Source of the DNA: an uncultured Oscillospiraceae bacterium
Lineage (GTDB): Bacteria > Bacillota > Clostridia > Oscillospirales > Oscillospiraceae
Assembly: GCA_948616425.1 (NCBI GenBank)
Contig: CAPGBJ010000047.1
Location: 1-64,000 of the forward strand
Direction: 5' to 3'
DNA length: 64,000 nt
Positions 40,852-47,808 of this stretch are shown here, one piece after another. The notes beneath the pieces are model-generated. The model was not told where the DNA came from. It saw only the letters and a list, made by a program, of their open reading frames with translations, and ran no database searches. The number at the start of each line of letters is the position of its first letter. Positions within the stretch are counted from its first letter, which is position 1. The position numbers and the translations under genes were made by a program.

Positions 40852-41019
40852 GCCCATTTTACGAAAAAGGGTTCTGTGGTTCTCCTTGGCTTATCCATGC
40901 TGCTGATTACCCTTGGAGCCTTGGACATTCTGCCTCCGGCTACCTCCGCCATGCTGCATAACCTCTCTATGTTAGGCGTCAGCCTGCGGAGCATGACAAA
41001 TCTGTTGGAATCAAGCTGA
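40852..41019 (+). pseudogene. C-terminal scrap of a heavy-metal P-type ATPase
   Basis: An open frame to the TGA at 41017-41019 reads K-G-S-V-V-L-L-G-L-S-M-L-L, then L-P-P-A-T-S-A-M-L-H-N and L-R-S-M-T-N-L-L, matching the last membrane helices and tail of ZntA/CadA-type metal-exporting ATPases. Only about 55 of some 650-700 residues remain, without start or ribosome site. It stands beside the iron-uptake cluster and points to a former metal-transport gene lost by deletion. Identified by eye. Confidence 0.6.
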
Positions 41020-41023
41020 AATA

Positions 41024-41071
41024 GCATAGGAGAAACCGGCCCCATAAGCCCTGGGCCGGTTTCTCCTATGC
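41024..41071. terminator. Long perfect hairpin between the ATPase scrap and the DtxR-type gene
   Basis: A perfect 19-bp stem (41024-41042 with 41053-41071) and a 10-base loop start four bases after the scrap's stop codon and end two bases before the DtxR-type gene's stop. No long T tract on either side, so it is probably a bidirectional terminator or an RNA-stabilising structure. Confidence 0.6.
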
Positions 41072-41073
41072 GG

Positions 41074-41460
41074 TCAGATCGGTTTCAGCGGACAATTTCC
41101 GCCAGCGGCATGGGCCTTGATTTTCTCAAAGGTTTCATTGCTCAGATCATGTTCTACCTTGCAGGCGTCCGCCGCCGCTGTCTCCGGGGAAACACCCAGC
41201 TGAATAAAAACCTGTGTCAACAGCTTGTGCCTGTCATAGATCCGCCGGGCAATCTCCTCGCCGGGGGGCAGGAGCGTGATGTATCCGTCATCGTCCATCT
41301 GAATATAGCCGTTTTCCCGGAAATTTCGCATCGCTATGCTGACGCTGGGCTTGGAAAAGCCGAGTTCATGGACAATATCAATGGAGCGCACCATCCCATG
41401 ATCTTCCCGGAGTTTTAAGATCGTCTCTAAATAGTCCTCAGCCGATTCGTGGATATTCAC
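41074..41460 (-). CDS. DtxR/MntR family metal-dependent regulator
   Basis: 128 residues: N-terminal winged helix (E-S-A-E-D-Y-L-E-T-I-L-K-L, then E-L-G-F-S-K-P-S-V-S-I-A-M-R) and a metal-binding dimerisation domain (D-R-H-K-L-L-T-Q-V-F, A-C-K-V-E-H-D-L-S-N-E-T-F-E-K-I). No C-terminal SH3 domain, as in MntR. The GTG at 41460 follows AAGGAGG at seven bases; a longer frame to 41523 has no site. It is divergent from feoA, with palindromes between, so it is probably the Fe(II)-dependent repressor of the feo cluster. Confidence 0.85.
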   Translation of the reverse strand: MNIHESAEDYLETILKLREDHGMVRSIDIVHELGFSKPSVSIAMRNFRENGYIQMDDDGYITLLPPGEEIARRIYDRHKLLTQVFIQLGVSPETAAADACKVEHDLSNETFEKIKAHAAGGNCPLKPI

Positions 41461-41495
41461 AAAAAATCCTCCTTCCACGGAAATCTCTGTGCATA

Positions 41496-41513
41496 GGTTA
41501 GCAGATTCTAACC
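41496..41513. promoter_or_regulatory. DtxR-type box upstream of the regulator
   Basis: GGTTAG-N6-CTAACC, a perfect palindrome 36 bp upstream of the regulator's GTG. The same spacing and arms recur upstream of feoA and feoB, and it resembles the TTAGG/CCTAA core of DtxR operators. Confidence 0.6.
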
Positions 41514-41541
41514 AGAAATGCAAGTTTTTCTGAAAAGGGTC

Positions 41542-41602
41542 TTGACAATGGCGGTTAGTCGTAGTAAACTAAGGCCGACTTCGAGGTTAGAGAATACTAA
41601 CT
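41542..41602 (+). promoter_or_regulatory. feoA promoter with downstream DtxR-type box
   Basis: TTGACA (41542-41547), a 17-bp spacer and TAAACT (41565-41570) form a good promoter. GGTTAG at 41553-41558 lies inside the spacer, and GGTTAG-N6-CTAACT (41585-41602) lies just after the start point, positioned to block transcription when the regulator is metal-loaded. Confidence 0.65.
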
Positions 41603-41624
41603 GCAACCCGGAGGAGGCGAGAAC

Positions 41625-41837
41625 ATGATGCCGCTGACAATAGCAAAGGCCGAAGAGACGGTCACGGTCCGCAAAATCTCCGGCAAGGACGATGTGCGCC
41701 AGCATCTGGCGGAGCTGGGCTTTGTGGTGGACAGCGCTGTGACGGTGGTCAGCGAAATCGGAGGGAACCTGATTGTGCAGGTGAAGGACAGCCGAATCGC
41801 GCTGGACAAGAGCATGGCAAACCGCATTATGATTTAA
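41625..41837 (+). CDS. feoA: FeoA domain protein (first)
   Basis: A 70-residue SH3-like FeoA: V-R-K-I-S-G-K-D-D-V-R-Q-H-L-A-E-L-G-F-V-V and V-V-S-E-I-G-G-N-L-I-V-Q-V-K. FeoA is a small cytoplasmic partner of the FeoB Fe(II) transporter. GGAGGAGG-like sequence lies upstream; ATG at 41625 or 41628. It is first in the operon, 23 bp before a second, different FeoA gene. Confidence 0.88.
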   Translation: MMPLTIAKAEETVTVRKISGKDDVRQHLAELGFVVDSAVTVVSEIGGNLIVQVKDSRIALDKSMANRIMI

Positions 41838-41860
41838 GAATCAAAAAGGAGGAGAGCAAG

Positions 41861-42082
41861 ATGAAAACGCTGAAAGATGTGAAGGTAGGCGAAACCGTGA
41901 CCGTGGTGAAGCTGCACGGCGAAGGCCCGGTGAAGCGCCGGATTATGGATATGGGCATCACCAAAGGCGTGGAGATTTTCGTCCGCAAGGTGGCCCCTCT
42001 GGGCGATCCCATGGAGCTGAATGTCCGGGGCTATGAGCTGTCCGTCCGCAAGGGCGACGCAGAGATGATCGAGATTCAGTAA
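41861..42082 (+). CDS. feoA: FeoA domain protein (second)
   Basis: A 73-residue FeoA paralogue with the canonical K-L-H-G-E-G-P-V-K-R-R-I-M-D-M-G-I-T-K-G and G-D-P-M-E-L-N-V-R-G-Y-E-L-S-V-R-K motifs. It is closer to the usual FeoA consensus than the first copy. AGGAGG precedes the ATG. Paired FeoA genes ahead of FeoB are common in Clostridia; the two may act together at the FeoB cytoplasmic face. Confidence 0.92.
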   Translation: MKTLKDVKVGETVTVVKLHGEGPVKRRIMDMGITKGVEIFVRKVAPLGDPMELNVRGYELSVRKGDAEMIEIQ

Positions 42083-42120
42083 ATTGATGCGGCAGGAGGC
42101 CGCTATTCTTTGCGCCATAA

Positions 42121-42136
42121 GTTAGCCTTGGCTAAC
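42121..42136 (+). promoter_or_regulatory. DtxR-type box upstream of feoB
   Basis: GTTAGCCTTGGCTAAC, a perfect 16-bp palindrome with the same GTTAG-N6-CTAAC spacing as the two sites upstream, 20 bp before the feoB start. Confidence 0.6.
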
Positions 42137-42156
42137 ATCGAAAGGAGAGAATGACT

Positions 42157-44358
42157 ATGGACATCAAGATTGCACTGGCGGGCAACCCCAACTGCGGCAA
42201 GACCACGCTGTTCAACGCCCTCACCGGCTCCAGCCAGTACGTGGGTAACTGGCCCGGTGTTACCGTGGAAAAGAAGGAGGGCAGGCTGAAGGGGCATAAG
42301 GATGTGGTCATCCAGGATCTGCCCGGCATCTACTCCCTGTCCCCTTACACCTTGGAGGAAGTGGTGAGCCGGTCGTATCTGGTGAACGAGAAGCCGGACG
42401 CCATCCTCAACATTGTGGACGGTACTAACATTGAGCGGAACCTCTACCTTACCACCCAACTGATTGAACTGGGCCTGCCTGTGGTAGTGGCGGTGAACAT
42501 GATTGATCTGGTGCGGAAAAACGGCGACACCATTGACCTTACTAAGTTGGGCAGCGCCCTGGGCTGCGAGGTGGTGGAAATGAGTGCCCTCAAGGGCGAG
42601 GGCGGCATGGCGGCGGCGGAAAAGGCTGTGGCCCTGGCCCAGAAGAAGCAAGCCGGAGAGCTACCCCATGTGTTCACGGACAGCGTGGAACACGCCTTGG
42701 CCCACATTGAGGAATCCATCCAGGGCAGGGTGGCGGACAGCTATCTCCGCTGGTACGCCATCAAGGTTTTTGAGCGGGATCAAAAGGTTATGGAGGAAAT
42801 GGGTCTCGACCCCGACCCGAAAGCCCACCTGGAGGAGCACATCGCCGACTGTGAAAAGGAATTGGACGACGACGCGGAGTCTATTATCACCAATCAGCGG
42901 TATTCTTACATCAACTCTGTGGTCACCAAGGCGGTGAAGAAAAAGGCGGCAAAAGGCAGCCTGTCCGTCTCGGACAAGATCGACCAGATCGTTACCAACC
43001 GAATTCTGGCCCTGCCCATCTTCGCGGTGATCATGTTCTGCATCTACGCCATCGCTATGGGTGCTTCCGTTGCGGACGGCGGCGTGGGCATTGGTACTTT
43101 TGGCACCGATTGGGCCAACGATACACTGTTCGGCGAGATCGTCCCCAATTTCTTTGACGGCATCCTCACCTCCCTGGGCGTCAGCGGCTGGCTGTACGGC
43201 CTGATCATGGACGGTATCGTGGCCGGCGTGGGCGCGGTGCTGGGCTTTGTGCCTCAAATGCTGGTGCTGTTCCTGCTGCTGGCCATTCTGGAGGACGTGG
43301 GCTATATGGCCCGTGTCGCCTTCATCATGGACCGCATCTTCCGCCGCTTTGGCCTCTCCGGCAAGAGCTTCATCCCCATGCTGGTGGCCACCGGCTGCGG
43401 CGTCCCCGGCATCATGGCCTCCCGGACCATCGAGCAGGACCGGGACCGGAAAATGACCATCATGACCACCGGCTTCATCCCCTGCGGGGCAAAAATGCCC
43501 ATCATCGGCCTGTTCGCCGGAGCGGTGTTCGGCGGGTCCGCTCTGGTGGCCGTCTCCGCTTTCTTCATCGGCATCGCCGCCGTGGTGATTTCCGGCATCA
43601 TGCTGAAAAAATTCAAAGCCTTTGCCGGGGAGCCTGCCCCCTTTGTCATGGAACTGCCCACCTACCATGCGCCCTCCATGGGCAATGTCCTGCGGGCCAC
43701 TTGGGAACGGGGCTGGAGCTTCATCAAGCGGGCCGGGACGGTGATCCTGCTGTCCACCATCGTGCTGTGGTTCCTCCAGGGCTACGGCTTTACTGACGGC
43801 GTGTTTGGCCCTGTGGAGGACAACAATACCTCCCTGCTGGCCGCTATCGGCAATGCCATCGCTTGGATTTTCTATCCTCTGGGCTGGACGGGCGATATGG
43901 CCTGGAAGGCCACCGTGGCCTCCTTCACCGGCCTGATTGCCAAGGAGAATGTTGTGGGCACCATGGCCACGCTCTACCACTTCGCCGGTGAGGTCAGTGA
44001 GAACGGCGAGGAGATCTGGGCCCTAGTGGGGGCGGACTTCGGTGCCATCACCGCCTACAGCTTCATGATCTTCAACCTGCTGTGCGCCCCCTGCTTCGCC
44101 GCCATGGGAGCCATCAAGCGGGAGATGAACAACGCCAAGTGGACCGCCTTTGCCATCGGCTATATGTGCGTGTTCGCCTATGTGATCTCCCTGATTGTCT
44201 ACCAGCTCGGTGGGTTGATCGCGGGTGCCGCCAGCTTCAGCCTTTGGACCGTTGTGGCCTTGGTTCTGTTGGCCGGTATCCTCTACCTGCTATTCCGCAA
44301 GGGTTATCAGGGCGAGGAGAACGCCCGGCGGCTGACCTCCGTGGCCGCCGCACAGTGA
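42157..44358 (+). CDS. feoB: Ferrous iron transporter FeoB
   Basis: 733 residues. An N-terminal G-protein domain has G-N-P-N-C-G-K-T-T at 9-17, G-V-T-V-E-K-K and D-L-P-G-I-Y-S-L; a helical GDI-like domain follows, then a membrane region with two gate motifs (G-C-G-V-P-G-I-M-A-S-R-T and P-C-G-A-K-M-P). It imports Fe(II) under anoxic conditions. ATG at 42157 has AAAGGAGAG at good spacing; the ATG at 42151 overlaps it. Third gene of the feo cluster, probably repressed by the divergent DtxR-type protein. Confidence 0.95.
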   Translation: MDIKIALAGNPNCGKTTLFNALTGSSQYVGNWPGVTVEKKEGRLKGHKDVVIQDLPGIYSLSPYTLEEVVSRSYLVNEKPDAILNIVDGTNIERNLYLTTQLIELGLPVVVAVNMIDLVRKNGDTIDLTKLGSALGCEVVEMSALKGEGGMAAAEKAVALAQKKQAGELPHVFTDSVEHALAHIEESIQGRVADSYLRWYAIKVFERDQKVMEEMGLDPDPKAHLEEHIADCEKELDDDAESIITNQRYSYINSVVTKAVKKKAAKGSLSVSDKIDQIVTNRILALPIFAVIMFCIYAIAMGASVADGGVGIGTFGTDWANDTLFGEIVPNFFDGILTSLGVSGWLYGLIMDGIVAGVGAVLGFVPQMLVLFLLLAILEDVGYMARVAFIMDRIFRRFGLSGKSFIPMLVATGCGVPGIMASRTIEQDRDRKMTIMTTGFIPCGAKMPIIGLFAGAVFGGSALVAVSAFFIGIAAVVISGIMLKKFKAFAGEPAPFVMELPTYHAPSMGNVLRATWERGWSFIKRAGTVILLSTIVLWFLQGYGFTDGVFGPVEDNNTSLLAAIGNAIAWIFYPLGWTGDMAWKATVASFTGLIAKENVVGTMATLYHFAGEVSENGEEIWALVGADFGAITAYSFMIFNLLCAPCFAAMGAIKREMNNAKWTAFAIGYMCVFAYVISLIVYQLGGLIAGAASFSLWTVVALVLLAGILYLLFRKGYQGEENARRLTSVAAAQ

Positions 44359-44372
44359 GGGGGTAACGTTAC

Positions 44373-44507
44373 ATGACTCTTGGAGAAATTGTCGTTCTGC
44401 TGGTACTGGCAGGCGTTGTGGCACTGGCTGTCCGGTCTTTGTGGAAGTCACGCAAATCCGGCGGAGGCTGCAACGGCGACTGCGGGAACTGCCGCGGCTG
44501 TCACTAA
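44373..44507 (+). CDS. FeoB-associated Cys-rich membrane peptide
   Basis: A 44-residue peptide 14 bp after feoB. One transmembrane helix (L-G-E-I-V-V-L-L-V-L-A-G-V-V-A-L-A-V) is followed by a basic stretch and the Cys-rich tail C-N-G-D-C-G-N-C-R-G-C-H. This is the typical make-up of the small FeoB-associated family, found after feoB in Firmicutes and thought to help iron handling at the cytoplasmic face. Confidence 0.85.
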   Translation: MTLGEIVVLLVLAGVVALAVRSLWKSRKSGGGCNGDCGNCRGCH

Positions 44508-44532
44508 AAACTTCAAATCAGCAAAACATGGT

Positions 44533-44570
44533 GAGGAGGCATGGGCAGCGGGATCTGCTCATGCCTCCTC
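44533..44570 (+). promoter_or_regulatory. Hairpin before the second DtxR-type gene
   Basis: GAGGAGGCATG (44533-44543) pairs perfectly with CATGCCTCCTC (44560-44570). The left arm contains a ribosome-site-like GAGGAGG that the fold would hide. No T tract follows, so it may act on RNA stability or translation between feoB and the next gene instead of terminating. Confidence 0.4.
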
Positions 44571-44591
44571 TCGTTGGGGAGGAACGATTCT

Positions 44592-44957
44592 ATGGCAGAA
44601 TTACGGGAAGCCCATCTTCGCTATCTGCTGGCGATCTACGAATTGGGCAAAAGCACTCCAGACGTGGGGACGCAGGCCGTGGCAAAGGCTTTGAACTGCT
44701 CGAAAGCCTCTGTCACGAAAATGATGGCGACTCTGATGGATATGAATCTTCTGGTGCGGGAGAAATACGGAAAAATCTACCTGACAGATACCGGCTTTCT
44801 GCTGGCAAAGGATATGCTCCAGTGTATCGAGCTGATACGTGAACGGCTTCCGGCGATGGGGTTTGATTTGACCGAGGAAGAAGCGCGGGACTTTGTGCGC
44901 ACGATGGTGGTGAATCTGCCGGAGCATTGCCGGAGGCGGCTGGCGGGCAAAACGTGA
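44592..44957 (+). CDS. Second DtxR/MntR-like regulator
   Basis: 121 residues with a winged helix (H-L-R-Y-L-L-A-I-Y-E-L-G, A-L-N-C-S-K-A-S-V-T-K-M-M-A-T-L) and a shortened second domain (T-E-E-E-A-R-D-F-V-R-T-M-V-V-N-L-P-E-H-C). The metal-ligand pattern differs from the regulator at 41 kb, so it may sense another metal or be insensitive. GGGAGGAA precedes the ATG; an upstream in-frame ATG at 44541 lies inside the hairpin. It follows feoB, 39 bp before a ZIP transporter scrap, its possible original target. Confidence 0.75.
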   Translation: MAELREAHLRYLLAIYELGKSTPDVGTQAVAKALNCSKASVTKMMATLMDMNLLVREKYGKIYLTDTGFLLAKDMLQCIELIRERLPAMGFDLTEEEARDFVRTMVVNLPEHCRRRLAGKT

Positions 44958-45012
44958 CAGCGGAAGGGTTTGAACGGTTCGTTTCGGAGCATATTTTCAA
45001 ATCAGACAAGTA

Positions 45013-45174
45013 GCCCTACCCTACCTGCTCAGTTTTGCGGTAGGGGCCATGATTTATGTGGTGGTTGAGGAACTGATCCCAGAGGCGTCCGCCGGGGAAC
45101 ACTCCAACCTTGGAACGCTGTTTTTTGCGGCGGGCTTTACCGTCATGCTGGCACTGGATGTGGCACTTGGTTAG
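45013..45174 (+). pseudogene. C-terminal scrap of a ZIP family metal transporter
   Basis: An open frame to the TAG at 45172-45174 reads L-L-S-F-A-V-G-A-M-I-Y-V-V-V-E-E-L-I-P-E, then G-E-H-S-N-L-G-T and F-T-V-M-L-A-L-D-V-A-L-G, the conserved last two helices of bacterial ZIP transporters (ZupT/GufA type). About 53 of some 250 residues remain, and a stop codon lies directly upstream. With the P-type ATPase scrap it brackets the feo cluster. Confidence 0.65.
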
Positions 45175-45248
45175 GAGGCAGAAATCGTGAAATATATCTG
45201 CTGCAAACACTTGATGTGGCATATCATCGCACCAACTTCACTCCGCAA

Positions 45249-45277
45249 AAACAGGCCGCCAAAATGACGGCCTGTTT
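45249..45277 (-). terminator. Terminator after the 212-residue protein gene
   Basis: AAACAGGCCG (45249-45258) pairs perfectly with CGGCCTGTTT (45268-45277). On the minus strand it is followed by TTGCGG after a TTTTT run shared with the stem, about 30 bp past the gene's stop. Confidence 0.6.
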
Positions 45278-45309
45278 GTGATAAGTTTCGATAATCTCGG
45301 TCTATGTAT

Positions 45310-45948
45310 CTATTTGGTCGCCGCTTTCAGGGCTTTCTCCACCTGCGCCAGCTTCCTTTTCAGATTGCTGGCTGTTCGTACATCCGTGGCGGCTTTGATA
45401 TCCCGCTCCAGCTGCTTTTTCTTGGTTTTCAGCTCCTGGACCTTGTTTTTCCCGCCAGAGATCTGCTCCATGTCAGATCCGCTTTGCTTGTCAGAATCTT
45501 TTTTGCCCTCAACTTGTTTTCCAGCGGCATCCCGATCCTGCTCCAAAGATTCGAAATTTTCACTTTGATTGGCGGATTGTTCGCTGTTTGCCAGCTTGTC
45601 CACATCACCGGTCTGGGGTGTTTCTTCTGTCGGTTTGGTGAACACAATCTGTGTGCCACCATTTTCATCCTTGACCGGCCGATAGTGACCAAAGGATACA
45701 GTATCCTCCGGCTTCTCCGGGACATACTGGTCGTAGGCGGGCCGCTGATGCGCGGGCGTTTCACCGGACTTGACAACATTAGTTCGTCCGCTGACCTGGT
45801 CAAGTTTCACGACTTTCGTGAGCGGCTCGGTCTTGCTGAGATTCGCCGTGCTGGCGGCATCGCTTGCTCGCTCAGGCTGCTTTCCTTCTGACTCTTTCAG
45901 AACGGGTTCAGCCTGAAGACGGCTGGTGAGGTTCATTAAAATTCCCAT
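45310..45948 (-). CDS. Unrecognised protein with C-terminal coiled coil
   Basis: 212 residues, strongly charged, low in hydrophobic residues and without signal or membrane segment. The last 60 residues form a likely coiled coil (V-Q-E-L-K-T-K-K-K-Q-L-E-R-D, then N-L-K-R-K-L-A-Q-V-E-K-A-L-K-A). The middle is polar and probably disordered. AAGGAGG precedes the ATG at 45948; the longer frame to 45990 has no site. It opens M-G-I-L-M-N-L-T-S-R. It stands alone, with its own terminator. Function unknown. Confidence 0.65.
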   Translation of the reverse strand: MGILMNLTSRLQAEPVLKESEGKQPERASDAASTANLSKTEPLTKVVKLDQVSGRTNVVKSGETPAHQRPAYDQYVPEKPEDTVSFGHYRPVKDENGGTQIVFTKPTEETPQTGDVDKLANSEQSANQSENFESLEQDRDAAGKQVEGKKDSDKQSGSDMEQISGGKNKVQELKTKKKQLERDIKAATDVRTASNLKRKLAQVEKALKAATK

Positions 45949-46146
45949 CTTGTGGCCTCCTTGTGTGGGATGCTGAAAACAGCTCAGCAAAATTCTTTGT
46001 CAGGCAGTTTTATTATAACAAATGTTGCTATCCAATTCCCTTAAGATCCACTGAACAAATCTGAAGAATTCTAAAGGGATCGGCATTACAGTTATATTAT
46101 AACTCCGATTAGGGGGAGCAGCGAGGATGCCGCCGGGCATGAAAAG

Positions 46147-46198
46147 GGGGCGGCACTGTAAAAGTACCGCCCCAGCTTTGGGACATTTTGTCCCAAAG
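46147..46198. terminator. Two hairpins in the 45.95-46.27 kb gap
   Basis: This 330-bp gap holds no gene. GGGGCGG (46147-46153) pairs with CCGCCCC (46167-46173), and CTTTGGGACA (46176-46185) pairs with TGTCCCAAAG (46189-46198) around TTT. They lie downstream of the leftward AP2-like gene and may terminate it, though T tracts are weak. Confidence 0.4.
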
Positions 46199-46274
46199 AT
46201 ACCGCCAATAAGCGTGTTGGCCTGTTAGTCCTGTCTCCACTCCCTCCCGCTGAAACGGCGCAGCTGCGCCGCAC

Positions 46275-47171
46275 TCAATTCTCATTCGCTCCAGCTGCTG
46301 CAGCCCTTTTATCCCGAAAGTCCTCCAGCAGCTTGTCCAGCCGCCGTTCCAGTTCCTGACCCGCACGATCCTGGAGCTGATCCAGCTGGCCCACTACCTC
46401 ATCCCTGGCTTTCTCTGCCTCCCGAACCACCGCCGCTGCGTCGGCCAGATCCGCATACCGGCCCAGAAAAAACTGCCGACGGGAAAACCCAATCTTTCCC
46501 ATCCAGAGTCCCCGGTTCCGGCTCACATTTCTGATGCCGCTGGTGTTGGTGACCCACAGCCTTTTGGAGCGCACTATGGATACATTGGTTCCCCACAGGA
46601 GGGCAGAGTTCTTCCGCCGTCCTCCAGAAGGAGAAAAACTCCGACCGGAGTGTCTGTCTCGGAGGGAGATCTCCCTGTCCAAAGGAAGAAAGTGTTCGGG
46701 TGCCTCATACATAGCAAGCTCGATGGGATGGGGGGAAATCAGGACGGCTCCCTCCATCTCCCGGCGAAAGAGGGGCTTTCCGCCCCAATGTTGCCGGGCA
46801 AACCCCATAAGGTTCTTATCCTGAAGTAGGAGTCCTCCCGCCATCTTCCGGGTGGAGAGTTCCCGGCCAGAGCCAGGGAGGAAAAGCAGGGTTTTCCCCC
46901 GGCGGATCGGCGCCCGACAAGGGGGGAAAGGCTTTGTAAAGGAAAGTCCTTCCTCCCTCACTTCCACCCCATAGCTCCGCACTCCCTCCGTTGCCAAGGG
47001 GTGAAATCGGCAGAGGAACTCCGCCTCGCTCATGTCCTCCTCCAGCTTCTCCTGCCGTGAAAGAAGAATGGCGTCGGGGCCATCGGCGTAGACGACGGGG
47101 ATGCGCCTACCAGTGGGATGCCAATACTCCAGGATCTGAGTCAAGCTCCGGGAGCTAATGCGCAGATCCAT
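46275..47171 (-). CDS. Protein with a C-terminal AP2-like DNA-binding motif and coiled coil
   Basis: 298 residues. The first 180 are unrecognised. Residues about 205-245 (N-T-S-G-I-R-N-V-S-R-N-R-G-L-W-M-G-K-I-G order, then R-Q-F-F-L-G-R-Y-A-D-L-A-D-A-A) match the strand-strand-strand-helix AP2 pattern seen in phage endonucleases and integrase arms. A coiled coil ends the protein (E-K-A-R-D-E-V-V-G-Q-L-D-Q-L). The ribosome site is weak (TGAGGC). It follows a 53-residue gene by three bases. A DNA-binding role is likely, but no nuclease motif is visible. Confidence 0.6.
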   Translation of the reverse strand: MDLRISSRSLTQILEYWHPTGRRIPVVYADGPDAILLSRQEKLEEDMSEAEFLCRFHPLATEGVRSYGVEVREEGLSFTKPFPPCRAPIRRGKTLLFLPGSGRELSTRKMAGGLLLQDKNLMGFARQHWGGKPLFRREMEGAVLISPHPIELAMYEAPEHFLPLDREISLRDRHSGRSFSPSGGRRKNSALLWGTNVSIVRSKRLWVTNTSGIRNVSRNRGLWMGKIGFSRRQFFLGRYADLADAAAVVREAEKARDEVVGQLDQLQDRAGQELERRLDKLLEDFRDKRAAAAGANEN

Positions 47172-47174
47172 GCC

Positions 47175-47336
47175 TCAGCCGGTTCGGACCTCCACCCGTA
47201 GGGAGCCTCCCGCCTCGTTGCGCAGGGCGAGGAGGGAGCCGTCCCGACTGGCGTAGAGCCGCATCCGACTCTCCACCCAGGCCTGTAGCCCGGCGCCGAA
47301 GCGCATATAGATGCTGTTGAAGGATATGTGATCCAT
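47175..47336 (-). CDS. Small unrecognised protein (53 residues)
   Basis: 53 residues starting at an ATG behind AAGGAGGAG: M-D-H-I-S-F-N-S-I-Y-M-R-F-G-A-G, ending R-V-E-V-R-T-G. The strong ribosome site and three-base gap to the AP2-like gene suggest a real gene coupled to it. No motif known; it might be the antidote or partner of the larger protein, without evidence beyond position. Confidence 0.5.
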   Translation of the reverse strand: MDHISFNSIYMRFGAGLQAWVESRMRLYASRDGSLLALRNEAGGSLRVEVRTG

Positions 47337-47414
47337 GGGAGGCTCCTCCTTTTTATCCTGGCGATATGCCCCCCTACTACGCAAGGGCCATTCTCACAGG
47401 AGGGAAGTACCACT

Positions 47415-47741
47415 TCATTGCTGTCCACCGGTGAACAGGTAGTATTCTGATAATGATTTACGGGATAAAGTATTCTGCCCGTATTCCAAATACAGATTTA
47501 TCCACTTTAGCGTAACGGTGAGATCAGCGTTTACCTTCTGTTCGAAGTTAAAGCCGTTCAAATAGCTTCCGCCTGTATCCTTATGATTCTCCAAATCCAG
47601 TAGGTTGGACTTGGTGGACATTCCAGCGGAGTCATAGGTTATGTAATCAAATTCTGCATAAACCATAACGCCATCTTTTTCATAGTATGGCAGGGCAATG
47701 GTGATCTCCGGTTCTTTTTTATTGGCAGATAAGACGAGCAT
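47415..47741 (-). CDS. Unrecognised 108-residue protein
   Basis: 108 residues with alternating hydrophobic/polar stretches suggestive of beta strands (I-T-I-A-L-P-Y-Y-E-K-D-G-V-M-V-Y-A-E-F-D-Y) and no signal peptide. No ribosome site stands out before the M at 47741, so it may be a fragment of a larger gene or start elsewhere. It lies 67 bp after the AI-2E family gene's stop in the same direction. Confidence 0.4.
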   Translation of the reverse strand: MLVLSANKKEPEITIALPYYEKDGVMVYAEFDYITYDSAGMSTKSNLLDLENHKDTGGSYLNGFNFEQKVNADLTVTLKWINLYLEYGQNTLSRKSLSEYYLFTGGQQ

Positions 47742-47808
47742 GCGCTTGCGACCCCTGCCGCAGAGAGGGGCTGTCAGGAAAGCGCCGATGCCGGGCCGGA
47801 ATGCAGAC

